From Anoxybacteroides rupiense (GTDB lineage Bacteria > Bacillota > Bacilli > Bacillales > Anoxybacillaceae), in NCBI RefSeq assembly GCF_014196195.1, contig NZ_JACIDF010000003.1:62001-126000 (forward strand): DNA of 64,000 nt. Direction: 5' to 3'. The notes beneath the pieces are model-generated. The model was not told the origin of the DNA. It made no database searches and saw only the letters and a program-made list of their open reading frames with translations. Shown here piece by piece: positions 27,451 through 37,001 of this stretch. Both the position numbers and the translations under genes were made by a program. Position 1 is the first letter of the stretch; every line of letters begins with the position of its first letter.

Positions 27451-28566
27451 TTATTTGAGATTTTCCGGATTTAGCGCTTCAAGCTCCGGTATGACGAAGC
27501 GCCCGTCTTTGCGGATTAACACTCCATCAAAATAAATTTCACCGCCGCCGTATTCTGGACGTTGAATCATCACCATGTCCCAGTGAATGGTGGAATGATT
27601 GCCGTTGTATGCATCATCATAGCACTGTCCCGGAGTGAAATGAAAGCTTCCGTCAATTTTTTCGTCAAATAAAATATCCTGCATCGGGTGCTGGATGTAT
27701 GGATTGACGCCGATGGCAAACTCACCGATATAGCGTGCGCCTTCATCTGTATCGAAAATTTGATTCATTCGTTCTGTATCGTTAGCCGTTGCTTCCGTGA
27801 TTTGGCCATCTTTAAACGTTAGCTTGACGTTTTCAAATGTAAAGCCATGGTAAGGAGACGGCGTATTGAACGAAATAGTGCCATTGACAGAATCACGAAC
27901 AGGAGCCGTGTATACTTCGCCATCTGGAATGTTCATCTGTCCAGAGCATTTAATGGCTGGAATATCCTTAATAGAGAAGGACAAGTCAGTTCCTGGTCCT
28001 GTAATGCGCACTTGATCGGTTTTGTTCATTAAATCGACGAGCGCATCCATTGCTCGATCCATTTTGCTATAGTCAAGATTGCACACATTAAAATAAAAAT
28101 CTTCAAATGCTTCGGTGCTCATTTTTGCCAACTGAGCCATCGATGGGCTTGGATAACGGAGCACCACCCATTTTGTTTTGGGAACACGAATATCGCGATG
28201 CACTTTTTGCATGACGGTTTTGCCATGAAGCCGCATTTTATCATCAGGAATATCAGCAAATTCGTTAATATTGTCACCGGCCCGAAGCCCGATATAAGCG
28301 TCCATTTGCGCCATGATGCTTGCTTCGAAGTCGGCCATCATTTGAAATTGCTCCTCTTGTGCACCGAGTAAAAGAGCTCGATCAATTTGATGATCCTTTA
28401 ACAATACAAACGGATATCCTCCAGCAGCATAGGCTTCCCGGACGAGAGCGATGACAAATTCGCGCTGAAGCCCGAAGTTTTCAATTAATACTTTTTCTCC
28501 CTTTTGCAGGCGAACCGAGTATTGAATTAGAGTTTTGGCTAATTGCTCAATGCGTGGATCTTTCAT
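27451..28566 (-). CDS. M29 family aminopeptidase (AmpS/PepS type)
   Basis: 371 residues. A cytosolic metallo-aminopeptidase of family M29 (thermophilic aminopeptidase group). The N-terminus RIEQLAKTLIQYSVRLQKGEKVLIE is typical. Metal-ligand regions near the C-terminus include GEFAIGVNP (near residue 285) and NHSTIHWDMVMIQ (near 337). It is slightly shorter than the common 410-residue members, like the PepS branch. The ATG at 28566 has GGGAGGAAGC ahead. No operon partner is seen. Confidence 0.88.
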   Translation of the reverse strand: MKDPRIEQLAKTLIQYSVRLQKGEKVLIENFGLQREFVIALVREAYAAGGYPFVLLKDHQIDRALLLGAQEEQFQMMADFEASIMAQMDAYIGLRAGDNINEFADIPDDKMRLHGKTVMQKVHRDIRVPKTKWVVLRYPSPSMAQLAKMSTEAFEDFYFNVCNLDYSKMDRAMDALVDLMNKTDQVRITGPGTDLSFSIKDIPAIKCSGQMNIPDGEVYTAPVRDSVNGTISFNTPSPYHGFTFENVKLTFKDGQITEATANDTERMNQIFDTDEGARYIGEFAIGVNPYIQHPMQDILFDEKIDGSFHFTPGQCYDDAYNGNHSTIHWDMVMIQRPEYGGGEIYFDGVLIRKDGRFVIPELEALNPENLK

Positions 28567-29182
28567 TTATGCTTCCTCCCATTCGAATCGATTGATTTTG
28601 GCATTGGTGATCATGACGTTGCTTGAGAAATGCAGAATTGCCAAGGATAAACCTGAGCGTCTTCTATCTCATGGTCAGCATAGCACGGAACCTGCCGTTT
28701 GTCGCAACCAGACAAACATAGGGGAACATGGGCGTCCCGTTTGTCTTCTTTGATTCATCAACAAGCTTTACCTACTATGTATACAAAATTATTGTATCCT
28801 ATTTTGCCCAATTTGTTGAATAGAATAGCTGTCACTTGATATGTTTACCAGCTGTATGAAAGAGTGAGGGCCGTTTTAGGTGGGCGAAACAAGCTGCTGT
28901 ACGGAACCATAAATGGATCAAACGTCTTGAATCTAACCTTCGTCACGTGAATGCGTGTGGGAAGGCAAGTCACAAAACTTTTTCGATCGTGGATGTTTAC
29001 TGATCCTGTTTGTCTCATCTTTGATGGAGCAGTCTAGGGATGTACGCCATTTTTCGACAGTTGTTTGTTCGAATGCAGAGCCGCGTTACCAATGTGGCGA
29101 GAAATGTTCATTCATTGATTTGGTGTGTATGCTTGCGCCATGTTCCTGTCTGTTAAAATTTCAAATTATATAGAATGTTAGA
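28567..29182. repeat. Non-coding gap with a degenerate intergenic repeat (28883-28970)
   Basis: There are about 600 bases without a convincing gene; short ORFs here lack ribosome sites. The segment from GTGGGCGAAACAAG through GGAACCATAAATGGA to ACCTTCGTCACG and GAAGGCAAGTCAC shares ordered blocks with 61533-61625 (GAACCATGAATGA, ACCTTCGTCACG). The AAGGCAAGTC block also occurs inverted at about 42485. A diverged repeat family is the simplest explanation. Confidence 0.45.
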
Positions 29183-29212
29183 GGAGGAATTTGTCGATAC
29201 GAAGTCGAATAG
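29183..29212 (+). promoter_or_regulatory. Sigma-H-like promoter of ytxGHJ
   Basis: AGGAATT at 29185-29191, then 12 bases, then GTCGAAT at 29204-29210, fits the sigma-H consensus RNAGGAWWW-N11/12-RNNGAATWW except at its last base. In B. subtilis the ytxGHJ operon (csb40) is under sigma-H and sigma-B, which agrees. No clear sigma-B promoter was found. Confidence 0.5.
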
Positions 29213-29250
29213 TCTCTTTTAAAGAAAGGTTGCATTGGGGAGGAAAAAAT

Positions 29251-29649
29251 GTGGAAATCATTTTATATTTAAGCGTAGCATTGGTTGCGATTGCCTTTTT
29301 CATTTTAGTTGTGTATTTAGTTAAAACATTGAAAAGAGTGCAGGATACATTGCAAAGCTTGACGAAAACAATCGAAGGAATGGAAAAGCAAGTGAATGAA
29401 ATCGGGACGGAAACCTCTCAACTATTGCATAAAACGAATGCGGTAGCTGATGATGTACAGAAAAAAATGGAGAGTTTAAACAGGCTATTTGACACCGTCA
29501 AACAGGTAGGAGCGACGATCCAAACGTTTAACGATTCTTTAGCTAAACAGCTGTCGAGCAATGAGCAAAAAGTCATTCAAGCGGTGCAATGGGGAAATGC
29601 TTTTTTAGAAATATGGGGAAAATGGAAAAGAAGAAAAAAAACAAACTAA
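29251..29649 (+). CDS. ytxG: YtxG, DUF948 membrane-anchored coiled-coil protein
   Basis: 132 residues. Residues 3-28 form one membrane span (ILYLSVALVAIAFFILVVYLV), followed by a long helical region with heptads (TLQSLTKTIEGMEKQVNEIG) typical of DUF948. The start is the GTG at 29251, preceded by GGGGAGG; an upstream ATG-like frame start at 29191 lacks this. First gene of the stress-type ytxGHJ operon. Function unknown. Confidence 0.87.
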   Translation: MEIILYLSVALVAIAFFILVVYLVKTLKRVQDTLQSLTKTIEGMEKQVNEIGTETSQLLHKTNAVADDVQKKMESLNRLFDTVKQVGATIQTFNDSLAKQLSSNEQKVIQAVQWGNAFLEIWGKWKRRKKTN

Positions 29650-29664
29650 AAAGGAGGATGCAAG

Positions 29665-30057
29665 ATGGGAAAAAATAACGGGAGTTTTTTGCTAGGAGCG
29701 ATTGTTGGCGGGGTGGTTGGAGCTGCGACGGCCCTATTTTTCACAAGCGATAAGGGGAAAAAGTGGGTAGCAGAAATAAATGTGACAGGGAATTTGGAGC
29801 CAATTAAAACAAAGGCTACAGAATGGCTGGAAATTGCGAAAGAGAAAACAAAAGAGGTAGCTAAGAGAGTACCGGCAGCCAAAGACACGGAAAGCAACAT
29901 GAATGAGCAGGAAAATGAAGGAATTGAACTGGAGACAGAAGCGATCCGGATTCCAGTGGACAACAATAAAGAAGCAATTGACAGATTGTTGAAAGAAACA
30001 GAACAGGCATTGAGTGATGCGGAACAGAAAAAACAGCATCCGAATGAAGCGGAGTGA
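29665..30057 (+). CDS. ytxH: YtxH family general stress protein
   Basis: 130 residues. A glycine-rich hydrophobic segment at the N-terminus (FLLGAIVGGVVGAATALFF, residues 8-27) followed by DKGKKW is the defining YtxH pattern. The rest is an acidic helical tail that ends in charged repeats. Probably an anchored stress protein of unknown role. AAAAAGGAGG precedes the ATG. It ends within a few bases of the ytxJ start. Confidence 0.87.
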   Translation: MGKNNGSFLLGAIVGGVVGAATALFFTSDKGKKWVAEINVTGNLEPIKTKATEWLEIAKEKTKEVAKRVPAAKDTESNMNEQENEGIELETEAIRIPVDNNKEAIDRLLKETEQALSDAEQKKQHPNEAE

Positions 30058-30062
30058 AAAAT

Positions 30063-30392
30063 GTGGGAAAACAAAAGCTTGAAACAGTAGAACAATTTGA
30101 ACCAATCGTTCAAGAAGTCAAACATTTTTTGTTATTGAAACATAGCCTAACGTGTCCGATAAGTCGAGCGGCTTTCGAGGAGTACGAGAAGTTTGTAGAG
30201 GATCATCCGGAAGTGGCCGCGTATTATTTATATGTGCAAGAAGCACGGCCACTTTCCAATTACATTGCTGAGACATTCAGCATAAAGCATGAATCGCCTC
30301 AAGCGTTGCTGTTTGCAAACGGCTCTGTTAAATGGCACACCTCGCATTGGAGCATTACGTACGATGAACTGAAGCGGCAAATTATAGGCTGA
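30063..30392 (+). CDS. ytxJ: YtxJ, bacillithiol-system thioredoxin-like protein
   Basis: 109 residues with a thioredoxin-like fold. The single active-site cysteine lies in KHSLTCPISRAAF near residue 30 and gives a CPIS motif like that of monothiol bacilliredoxin/glutaredoxin-like proteins; SPQALLF is the cis-proline segment near 80. The family is linked to bacillithiol redox chemistry. The GTG at 30063 is preferred because GGAG at 30051-30054 is 8 bases upstream. A GTG at 30054 overlaps that GGAG. A strong hairpin covers the 3' end. Confidence 0.83.
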   Translation: MGKQKLETVEQFEPIVQEVKHFLLLKHSLTCPISRAAFEEYEKFVEDHPEVAAYYLYVQEARPLSNYIAETFSIKHESPQALLFANGSVKWHTSHWSITYDELKRQIIG

Positions 30393-30426
30393 TCCCCTAT
30401 CACTTGGGATCAGCCTATGATTTTTT
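30384..30426. terminator. Bidirectional terminator between ytxJ and the FtsA-like gene
   Basis: A perfect 13-bp stem, ATAGGCTGATCCC (30384-30396) with GGGATCAGCCTAT (30406-30418), followed by GATTTTTTG. It overlaps the stop codons of both converging genes. Confidence 0.9.
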
Positions 30427-32583
30427 GTTTATATGGATGGGCTCCCAAGTCATTTCTAATTCATCCCCCGGAGCCAAAGGTTCATAAAATGTCACTCGCT
30501 CCCCGTTTTTTAGCAACGTGAAAGTCGCTGAAGCAGACGAAGGGATATCAATTTGAACATAGTTAAAAATATCTTGAAAAATAAATGACTCCATTTTCCT
30601 TTCGACCAGTTCCAGAGTCGATCCGTTTTCAACTTGATCCTCTTCATGAAGCAGCTGTCCGTTACGATAAATTTGCACCAAAGGTTTGGAAAGAGTAATC
30701 CACTCTCCATTAAAACGGACAGGGACGGAGTAGGTCAAACGGATTTGCTGAGCGTCAGCCAGCTCGCGAAGCGTTGGTGCCGCTTGGTCTGTAAGTTCAA
30801 TGATGTCGCCATCCTCAAAGCTTGATGATAACCGCGCTTCCAGCTGATTTTTATAAATAGTCCCAGCCCATGCTTTGATTTCAATAGGAGAATGATTGAG
30901 ATAGACGATAAATGGTTTGAGCTTTGTCAGCCATTGAGAGAGGTTGAGACTATGCAGCAATTCCTCGATGGTTTCTGGCATTTTCAGGGTAATGATGTCG
31001 CGATCATGGACATATGTATCTAAAGAAACAGCCTGTCCGTTTTGATAGACCGCTGCTTTGATTTCATACGTGTCTCCATTTATGGTGACGGTTTTGCGCG
31101 GCAGCTCATCGATTAAATCTCTTAATGAAATGGACACAGCTTCCCCGTCTTTCCCTTTTTCAACGAAAATATCGTCTCCATCATGAATGGAGGTGTCTAA
31201 AGCAGCTGGAATGCCGTTTTTCGTAATGAGCGGAGGTTGCCCATGTGTGCCTGGAATGGTGATCATTTGTCCATTGACAGTGACAACAAGAGCCATTCCT
31301 GGTTTCCCGTATAGCTTATGAATGGAAATGCCGCTGGCCAGCAAACAGTCGCCAATGGTTAGCTGCTTCATATCAAATAAGCGAACAAGCTGTCCGTTGA
31401 CAGAGACGCTAACATACTTCACCGGATTTTGCTGGGATGCAATGGCAATGCCGATGGGGGTGACAAGCTCTGGCCCATGCAGATGGATGTCTGGACTGAT
31501 TGTTAATTTTTGAATGGCTTCTACTCCTCGGATCGCCACGCGATGATCCGGCAATTCAAGCATTTTAGCCAGTCGTTTTGGCAACTGAGGAGTCAAGCTG
31601 CCGCCGCCAACCAACATAACGGCTTTTGGAGGCTTTCCGTTATTCAAAAGCAAGATTTCATCACGGATAGCTTGAGCAAGCCGATCAATCGCCTCGGAAA
31701 TGGAAGCAACGATTTCTTCACTGCTCACTTCTGTTTCAAAGCCTAAAATATCTGTGATGGTGACGGTCGTGTTTTTGGAAAGCTCGCGTTTTGTTTGTTC
31801 AGCCAATGGAAAGTCTAATAAATATTGGTCTGAAATCGCTTCCGTAATCTCATCTCCGGCAACCGGAACCATTCCATAAGCCACTACGGTGCCGAGATCA
31901 GTGATAGCGATATCTGAAGTTCCGGCGCCAATATCGACGAGCGCAATGTTTAAACGGCGCATCGTAGGCGGTATCAGCACATTAATAGCTGCGATTGGCT
32001 CAAGGGTCAGCGCCTCCATTTCAAGGTTGGCGCGTTGTAAAGCCGCTAGAAGAGAATCGACCACAATTTTGGGCAAAAATGTGGCGATCACTTCAACGGC
32101 TGCTTCTGTCCCTTGCTGGTCAATTAAACTGCCGATTTCTTGTCCGTCAATTTTGTAGTTCACTACAGAATAGCCTACGCAATAGTAATGATGGCTTTGT
32201 TCTTGCTGCTGTGCCGCCAATTTTGCTTGTGCTTGCTGCACAGCGCTTAATTCTAAATGCGTCACATCTTCTTTGGTGATCATCGTCTTTCCGGATACCC
32301 ACAATGTCGCTTCAGCCCGTTCGGTTTTTAAGGCTCTTCCAGCAGCAGCAACAGAAACGCGTCGCAACGGTCCATATTTTTTTTCCAATGCTTCTTTAAT
32401 TTCTATAATGGTTTTCGAGACTGCCGGGATATCATGAATTTGTCCGTCAAGCATGGCTCGTTCATCATGTTCTTTTGCTATCACATCAAATACTTGATAA
32501 GCACCGTTCATTTCTTGTAAAATAACCCCAATAACAGAGCGCGTTCCGATATCTAATGCAAAAATGGCTGTCTCATTGTTCAC
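30415..32583 (-). CDS. FtsA/PilM-like actin-fold ATPase with long repeated C-terminal region
   Basis: 722 residues. Residues 1-375 show the actin-like fold of FtsA/PilM: FALDIGTRSVIGVI (phosphate-1), an SHS2-like insert in KRVSVAAAGRALK, LVDIGAGTSDIAI near 217 (phosphate-2), and VMLVGGGSLTPQLPKRLA near 320 (adenosine motif). Residues 390-722 contain several related units with a V-NG-x turn and a D-GDDI or DGDIIEL strand. This suggests repeated beta-rich (beta-grasp-like) domains. True FtsA is about 420 residues with a C-terminal membrane helix, which is not seen here. A GTG start at 32583 follows AAGGTGA. It lies alone, divergent from aroA. The role is unknown; division or envelope scaffolding is a guess. 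Confidence 0.75.
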   Translation of the reverse strand: MNNETAIFALDIGTRSVIGVILQEMNGAYQVFDVIAKEHDERAMLDGQIHDIPAVSKTIIEIKEALEKKYGPLRRVSVAAAGRALKTERAEATLWVSGKTMITKEDVTHLELSAVQQAQAKLAAQQQEQSHHYYCVGYSVVNYKIDGQEIGSLIDQQGTEAAVEVIATFLPKIVVDSLLAALQRANLEMEALTLEPIAAINVLIPPTMRRLNIALVDIGAGTSDIAITDLGTVVAYGMVPVAGDEITEAISDQYLLDFPLAEQTKRELSKNTTVTITDILGFETEVSSEEIVASISEAIDRLAQAIRDEILLLNNGKPPKAVMLVGGGSLTPQLPKRLAKMLELPDHRVAIRGVEAIQKLTISPDIHLHGPELVTPIGIAIASQQNPVKYVSVSVNGQLVRLFDMKQLTIGDCLLASGISIHKLYGKPGMALVVTVNGQMITIPGTHGQPPLITKNGIPAALDTSIHDGDDIFVEKGKDGEAVSISLRDLIDELPRKTVTINGDTYEIKAAVYQNGQAVSLDTYVHDRDIITLKMPETIEELLHSLNLSQWLTKLKPFIVYLNHSPIEIKAWAGTIYKNQLEARLSSSFEDGDIIELTDQAAPTLRELADAQQIRLTYSVPVRFNGEWITLSKPLVQIYRNGQLLHEEDQVENGSTLELVERKMESFIFQDIFNYVQIDIPSSASATFTLLKNGERVTFYEPLAPGDELEMTWEPIHINKKS

Positions 32584-32659
32584 GGACCATTCACCTTCTT
32601 TTAAAATTTGTCATATGCTGCTTTATTACTTAAATGCGTTTAATTGCTAAAGTTTTTTA

Positions 32660-32688
32660 GTGACAATTGTATCCATTTCGATTATAAT
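32660..32688 (+). promoter_or_regulatory. Sigma-A promoter of aroA
   Basis: GTGACA at 32660-32665, a 17-base spacer, and a perfect TATAAT at 32683-32688, about 64 bases before the aroA start. Confidence 0.65.
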
Positions 32689-32751
32689 GTCTAATTAATA
32701 GAAATGTATCATATTTTTTTACTTTTATAAACCACGAAAGGATGAGAAAGC

Positions 32752-33834
32752 ATGAGCAACGACAGATTAGACGAGTTAAGGGCAAGGGTCGACGAAGTGA
32801 ACTTGCAGATTTTAAAATTGATTAACGAACGAGGCCGCCTTGTCCAAGAAATTGGGAAAATTAAAGAAACACAGGGCACTTATCGCTATGATCCAGTTCG
32901 TGAGCGAAAGATGCTCGATTTGATTCTTGAATATAACGACGGACCGTTTGAAACGGCGACGTTGAAACATATTTTTAAAGAAATTTTTAAAGCGGGCTTA
33001 GAGCTGCAAGAAGACGATCATCGCAAAGCGCTGCTTGTTTCGCGGAAGAAAAAGCCAGAAAATACGATTGTCAACATCAAAGGTGAAAAAATTGGTGACG
33101 GCAATCAATATTTTGTGATGGGGCCTTGCGCAGTAGAAAGCTACGAACAGGTGGCTGAAGTAGCTAAGGCAGTGAAACAGCACGGATTAAAATTATTGCG
33201 CGGGGGAGCGTACAAGCCAAGAACATCTCCATATGACTTCCAAGGACTTGGAGTGGAAGGGCTGAAAATTTTGAAAAGAATTGCTGCCGAATACGATTTA
33301 GCAGTCATTAGTGAAATCGTGACTCCTGCCGATATTGAAACAGCCCTTGATTACATCGACGTCATTCAAATCGGTGCGCGCAATATGCAAAACTTTGAGC
33401 TGTTAAAGGCGGCCGGCCAAGTAAATAAACCGGTATTGCTAAAGCGCGGACTGGCTGCAACGATCGAAGAGTTTATCAACGCTGCAGAATACATTATGTC
33501 GCAAGGAAATGATCAAATTATTCTTTGCGAGCGTGGAATCCGCACATATGAACGGGCAACGCGGAATACGCTTGACATTTCTGCTGTGCCGATCTTAAAG
33601 AAAGAAACTCATTTGCCGGTATTTGTCGATGTGACTCACTCGACTGGAAGACGCGATCTATTGCTTCCTTGCGCCAAGGCGGCATTGGCAATCGGTGCCG
33701 ACGGAGTGATGGCCGAGGTGCATCCTGATCCAGCCGTTGCTTTATCAGATTCAGCTCAGCAAATGGATATTGCTCAATTTAACGAATTTATGGAAGAATT
33801 AAAATCGTTTCAACGGCAAATGGTGAAGGCGTAA
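32752..33834 (+). CDS. aroA: Bifunctional chorismate mutase / DAHP synthase AroA(G)
   Basis: 360 residues. Residues 1-90 form an AroQ-type chorismate mutase ([18 protein letters not shown], then [12 protein letters not shown]), which acts as a feedback sensor for chorismate/prephenate. Residues 100-355 form a type I-beta DAHP synthase, with [46 protein letters not shown] and [12 protein letters not shown]. It condenses PEP and erythrose 4-phosphate at the entry to aromatic amino acid synthesis. This fusion is the Bacillus arrangement next to ccpA. GAAAGGATGAG precedes the ATG, and a terminator follows. Confidence 0.95.
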   Translation: MSNDRLDELRARVDEVNLQILKLINERGRLVQEIGKIKETQGTYRYDPVRERKMLDLILEYNDGPFETATLKHIFKEIFKAGLELQEDDHRKALLVSRKKKPENTIVNIKGEKIGDGNQYFVMGPCAVESYEQVAEVAKAVKQHGLKLLRGGAYKPRTSPYDFQGLGVEGLKILKRIAAEYDLAVISEIVTPADIETALDYIDVIQIGARNMQNFELLKAAGQVNKPVLLKRGLAATIEEFINAAEYIMSQGNDQIILCERGIRTYERATRNTLDISAVPILKKETHLPVFVDVTHSTGRRDLLLPCAKAALAIGADGVMAEVHPDPAVALSDSAQQMDIAQFNEFMEELKSFQRQMVKA

Positions 33835-33847
33835 ATCACGCGACCCT

Positions 33848-33893
33848 TCCCTTTCATCGGGGCGAATACGCGCTGGTGAAAGGGATTTTTTAT
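33848..33893 (+). terminator. Terminator of aroA
   Basis: TCCCTTTCA (33848-33856) pairs with TGAAAGGGA (33877-33885), followed by TTTTTTATTTT. Confidence 0.85.
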
Positions 33894-33937
33894 TTTGGTC
33901 TTAGTTTGAATAAAATACGAAAACATTTACAAATTAT

Positions 33938-33978
33938 TTGTCAAGACGTTGCCATTGTTCCATAATGTATCGTATGAT
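33938..33978 (+). promoter_or_regulatory. Overlapping sigma-A promoter candidates for ccpA
   Basis: TTGTCA (33938-33943) with 17 bases to CATAAT (33961-33966), and TTGCCA (33949-33954) with 18 bases to TATGAT (33973-33978). Either would give a leader of about 60-80 bases. Confidence 0.5.
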
Positions 33979-34046
33979 ATTGCTAATATAATAAGTAGAC
34001 AAGATGACGATTGTCATAAAATAGAGGTATAAGAGGAGTGGGATAA

Positions 34047-35042
34047 ATGAATGTAACCATTTATGATGTTGCTCGAGAAGCAAATGTGTCGATGGCAACG
34101 GTATCACGAGTAGTTAATGGGAATCCAAATGTTAAGCCGTCGACAAGAAAAAAGGTATTGGAGGCCATTGAACGACTCGGCTATCGGCCAAACGCTGTTG
34201 CACGCGGGCTCGCCAGCAAAAAAACGACAACGGTCGGCGTGATTATCCCTGATATTTCGAGCATCTTTTTTGCCGAATTAGCGCGAGGAATCGAAGATAT
34301 TGCTACGATGTATAAATATAATATCATTTTGAGCAACTCCGATCAAAACAAAGAGAAAGAGTTGCATTTGCTCAATACGATGCTGGCAAAGCAAGTAGAT
34401 GGAATCGTGTTCATGGGGGGCAATATGACGGATGAACATGTAAGCGAATTTCAGAAATCATCCGTTCCGATTGTGCTGGCGGCGACCATTGAGCAAAATC
34501 ATGCGATTCCATCAGTAAACATTGACTACGAGCAAGCCGCATTTGAAGCTGTGACCTATCTTCTTGATAAAGGAAATACACGCATAGCGTATGTGACCGG
34601 ACCGGCTGATGATCCAATTAATCAGAAAAAGCTGTCAGGTTATCGGCGTGCGCTTGAGGAGAGAGGAATTGCATATGATGAGGGGCTGATTATTGAAGGA
34701 GACTATTCATACGATTCGGGTATCGAAGCGTATGAAAAAATGATGGAATTGCATGATAGACCAACAGCCGTATTTGCTGGTACAGATGAGATGGCGCTTG
34801 GAGTGATTCATAGCGCGCAGGACCATGGCATTCATGTGCCAAACCAATTGGAGGTAGTCGGGTTTGATAATACCCGGCTTGCGACAATGGTGCGCCCGCG
34901 CTTAACTACGGTTGTCCAGCCAATGTATGATATCGGCGCGGTGGCTATGCGGCTGCTCACGAAATATATGAATAAAGAGCATGTCGAAAACCATATTGTT
35001 GTGCTGCCGCATCGCATTGAATATCGAGAATCAACAAAATAA
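34047..35042 (+). CDS. ccpA: Catabolite control protein A, CcpA
   Basis: 331 residues, LacI/GalR family. The N-terminal HTH and hinge ([20 protein letters not shown], then [15 protein letters not shown]) are followed by a periplasmic-binding-protein-like core with [21 protein letters not shown] and the C-terminal [21 protein letters not shown]. Together with Ser-46-phosphorylated HPr it binds cre sites and controls carbon overflow. Its likely targets lie in this window: the acu/acs intergenic region and ackA. The stop is followed after 13 bases by copy 2 of the hairpin repeat, apparently used as terminator. Confidence 0.96.
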   Translation: MNVTIYDVAREANVSMATVSRVVNGNPNVKPSTRKKVLEAIERLGYRPNAVARGLASKKTTTVGVIIPDISSIFFAELARGIEDIATMYKYNIILSNSDQNKEKELHLLNTMLAKQVDGIVFMGGNMTDEHVSEFQKSSVPIVLAATIEQNHAIPSVNIDYEQAAFEAVTYLLDKGNTRIAYVTGPADDPINQKKLSGYRRALEERGIAYDEGLIIEGDYSYDSGIEAYEKMMELHDRPTAVFAGTDEMALGVIHSAQDHGIHVPNQLEVVGFDNTRLATMVRPRLTTVVQPMYDIGAVAMRLLTKYMNKEHVENHIVVLPHRIEYRESTK

Positions 35043-35055
35043 ACAAAGATTTTGG

Positions 35056-35137
35056 TGGTAGACAAAGTGAATTTTCACTTTGTCTACCATTGTTTTTCTG
35101 ACTGAGAATATCTTGAAAACGGTTGGCAGACAAGGAA
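35056..35137 (+). repeat. Dispersed hairpin repeat, copy 2 (ccpA terminator)
   Basis: TGGTAGACAAAGTGAA (35056-35071) pairs perfectly with its complement at 35074-35089, followed by TTGTTTTTCTG. The conserved tail TTGGCAGACAAGGAA is at 35123-35137. The acuC stop, on the other strand, is only 20 bases further on, so the hairpin may end both transcripts. Confidence 0.82.
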
Positions 35138-35156
35138 TGTCGCCAAATATGAAATT

Positions 35157-36335
35157 TCATAGGCTTTGCTTCATGTTGGGACGTTGGTTGCGAATGGGAT
35201 AAAGCGCTTTCTCGACAGTCAGAGCGTTTTTTTCAGTAATTTCTCCCTTGCGTGGAATGGGCGGATACAATCCTTCTGGATCGTCCCATGTTTCAGGAAG
35301 CGGAACAGGAGAGTACGGCTGCCATTTTTCAAGCCATGCTTGCGGGAGGTTTCCTGAAATGTTTGATTGTTCAGTCATTTCAAGCCAAATGAATGACCAT
35401 GCTCTTGGTACGACGCGCCAAATATCGTAGCCGCCTCCACCGACGGCAATCCAGCGGCCGTCACAATATTGATGAGCGATTTCATGAGCCAGCCTTGGGA
35501 TCTCACGATAAGTTTTCGTTGTGACAGATAGATGAGTAAGCGGATCGTAGTAGTGGGCATCGGCCCCATTTTGTGTCAAAATGACATCTGGCTTAAAAAA
35601 ATCAGCGATTTCTCGCAATGCTTGCGTGTAAGCATCAAGCCATGATTCATCCTCGGTAAACGCATCGACGGGAATATTAAATGAGAACCCATACCCCTTT
35701 CCGTGCCCCCGCTCTGTAATGTTTCCTGTTCCAGGGAACAAATATCTTCCCGTTTCATGAATGGAAAACGTACAGACATTCGGATCGTCGTAAAAGGCCC
35801 ATTGTACTCCGTCGCCATGATGGGCATCCGTATCCACATAAAGAACGCGAAGCCCATAGCGTTCTTGAATGTATTTAATCGCTACCGCACTATCATTATA
35901 AATGCAAAATCCCGATGCTTTACCGCGAAACCCATGGTGGAGTCCTCCGCCTAGGCTTAAGGCGTGGACAGCTTTTCCTGATAATACATAATCCACAGCT
36001 GTTAACGTCGCTCCTACTAGCAAAGCACTTGCTTCATGCATATTAGGAAAAATAGGGGTATCCTCTGTCCCCAGTCCGTAATTCAGGGCGATCTCATCTG
36101 TTAATTTTCCTTGCCCAGCCGCTTTAACGGCTTCAATGTAAGCACGGTCGTGAATCAATTCCAGTTCCTCATCTGTGGCGATGCGAGGTGAAATAATTTG
36201 TCCGTCTTCTAAAGCATCGATAGCTTGGAGCAAATCATAAGTGAGTTTAACGCGCAATTGGTTAAATGGATGGTCATCGTTGAATTTGTAAGTTTGAAAT
36301 GCATCTGAGTATACGAACACACAATCCTTCTTCAT
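35157..36335 (-). CDS. acuC: AcuC, class I NAD-independent protein lysine deacetylase
   Basis: 392 residues with the histone deacetylase fold. Zinc and catalytic residues are in [20 protein letters not shown] (near residue 135), [15 protein letters not shown] (near 170), [14 protein letters not shown] and the C-terminal [15 protein letters not shown]. It removes the acetyl group from the active-site lysine of AcsA and reactivates it. The start is the ATG at 36335 (GGGGG ahead), which overlaps the acuB stop as ATGA, so the genes are coupled. Part of acuABC. Confidence 0.93.
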   Translation of the reverse strand: MKKDCVFVYSDAFQTYKFNDDHPFNQLRVKLTYDLLQAIDALEDGQIISPRIATDEELELIHDRAYIEAVKAAGQGKLTDEIALNYGLGTEDTPIFPNMHEASALLVGATLTAVDYVLSGKAVHALSLGGGLHHGFRGKASGFCIYNDSAVAIKYIQERYGLRVLYVDTDAHHGDGVQWAFYDDPNVCTFSIHETGRYLFPGTGNITERGHGKGYGFSFNIPVDAFTEDESWLDAYTQALREIADFFKPDVILTQNGADAHYYDPLTHLSVTTKTYREIPRLAHEIAHQYCDGRWIAVGGGGYDIWRVVPRAWSFIWLEMTEQSNISGNLPQAWLEKWQPYSPVPLPETWDDPEGLYPPIPRKGEITEKNALTVEKALYPIRNQRPNMKQSL

Positions 36336-36976
36336 GATGAAACCCCCGGTAGGTTTGGCCATAGAACCGCGTAGCCTGCGTTTTTTAAATCAGCAATAAT
36401 TCCGGTAGGATTCATGGTTTGAATGCGGAATACAAGAATTTTGTAGCGTTCATCGCTATCTGGATAGACAAGGACGCTGGAAATATTCATATTTCTTTTC
36501 GCAAAGACCGCTGCTACTTCGCTTAGCATTCCGCTATAATTAGGTACCTTGACTTCGATCTGTGATCCAGGCTGATGCGCTCCTGTCAGTTGTACAAGCG
36601 TGTACAGCAAATCCGTTTCAGTCACCATTCCTACTAATTTTCCATCTGTTTCAATCGGTAAACAGCTAATTCGGTGCTCATAAAATAACGCCGCAATTTC
36701 TTCTACAAAATCAAGAGGGTGGCCTGTAATCACATCTGTTTTCATCAGCGTGCTAATCGGTTTTTCAAAGTCTTCTAAATGTTCATGGGCATGGAAAATA
36801 GAAGGGCTTGCATCACGAATATCACGGTCTGTCACAATGCCCAAGATGCGCTGTTCTTCATCGACGATCGGAATATGGCGAATGCGCTTCTGCTTGACTA
36901 GGTTGATCGCATCTGTGATCGTACTGTTTGGATGAAGTGTGAAGATGTTTGTTTTCATAATTTGTTCAACAATCAT
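36332..36976 (-). CDS. acuB: AcuB, CBS-ACT domain protein
   Basis: 214 residues. Two CBS domains (residues about 5-60, [22 protein letters not shown], and 75-130, [22 protein letters not shown]) are followed by an ACT domain (about 138-210). CBS pairs usually bind adenine nucleotides. AcuB's exact role is unresolved; it is encoded with the AcsA acetylation switch and may sense energy state. AAAGGGGGAG precedes the ATG. It overlaps acuC by four bases. Confidence 0.92.
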   Translation of the reverse strand: MIVEQIMKTNIFTLHPNSTITDAINLVKQKRIRHIPIVDEEQRILGIVTDRDIRDASPSIFHAHEHLEDFEKPISTLMKTDVITGHPLDFVEEIAALFYEHRISCLPIETDGKLVGMVTETDLLYTLVQLTGAHQPGSQIEVKVPNYSGMLSEVAAVFAKRNMNISSVLVYPDSDERYKILVFRIQTMNPTGIIADLKNAGYAVLWPNLPGVSS

Positions 36977-37001
36977 ACCTTCTCCCCCTTTGTTTGCTGA
37001 T

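Noticed and set aside
28535-29173. Two 72-codon plus-strand ORFs between the M29 aminopeptidase gene and ytxG
   Set aside because: No ribosome sites. The first overlaps the start of the aminopeptidase gene, and the second begins inside the degenerate repeat.
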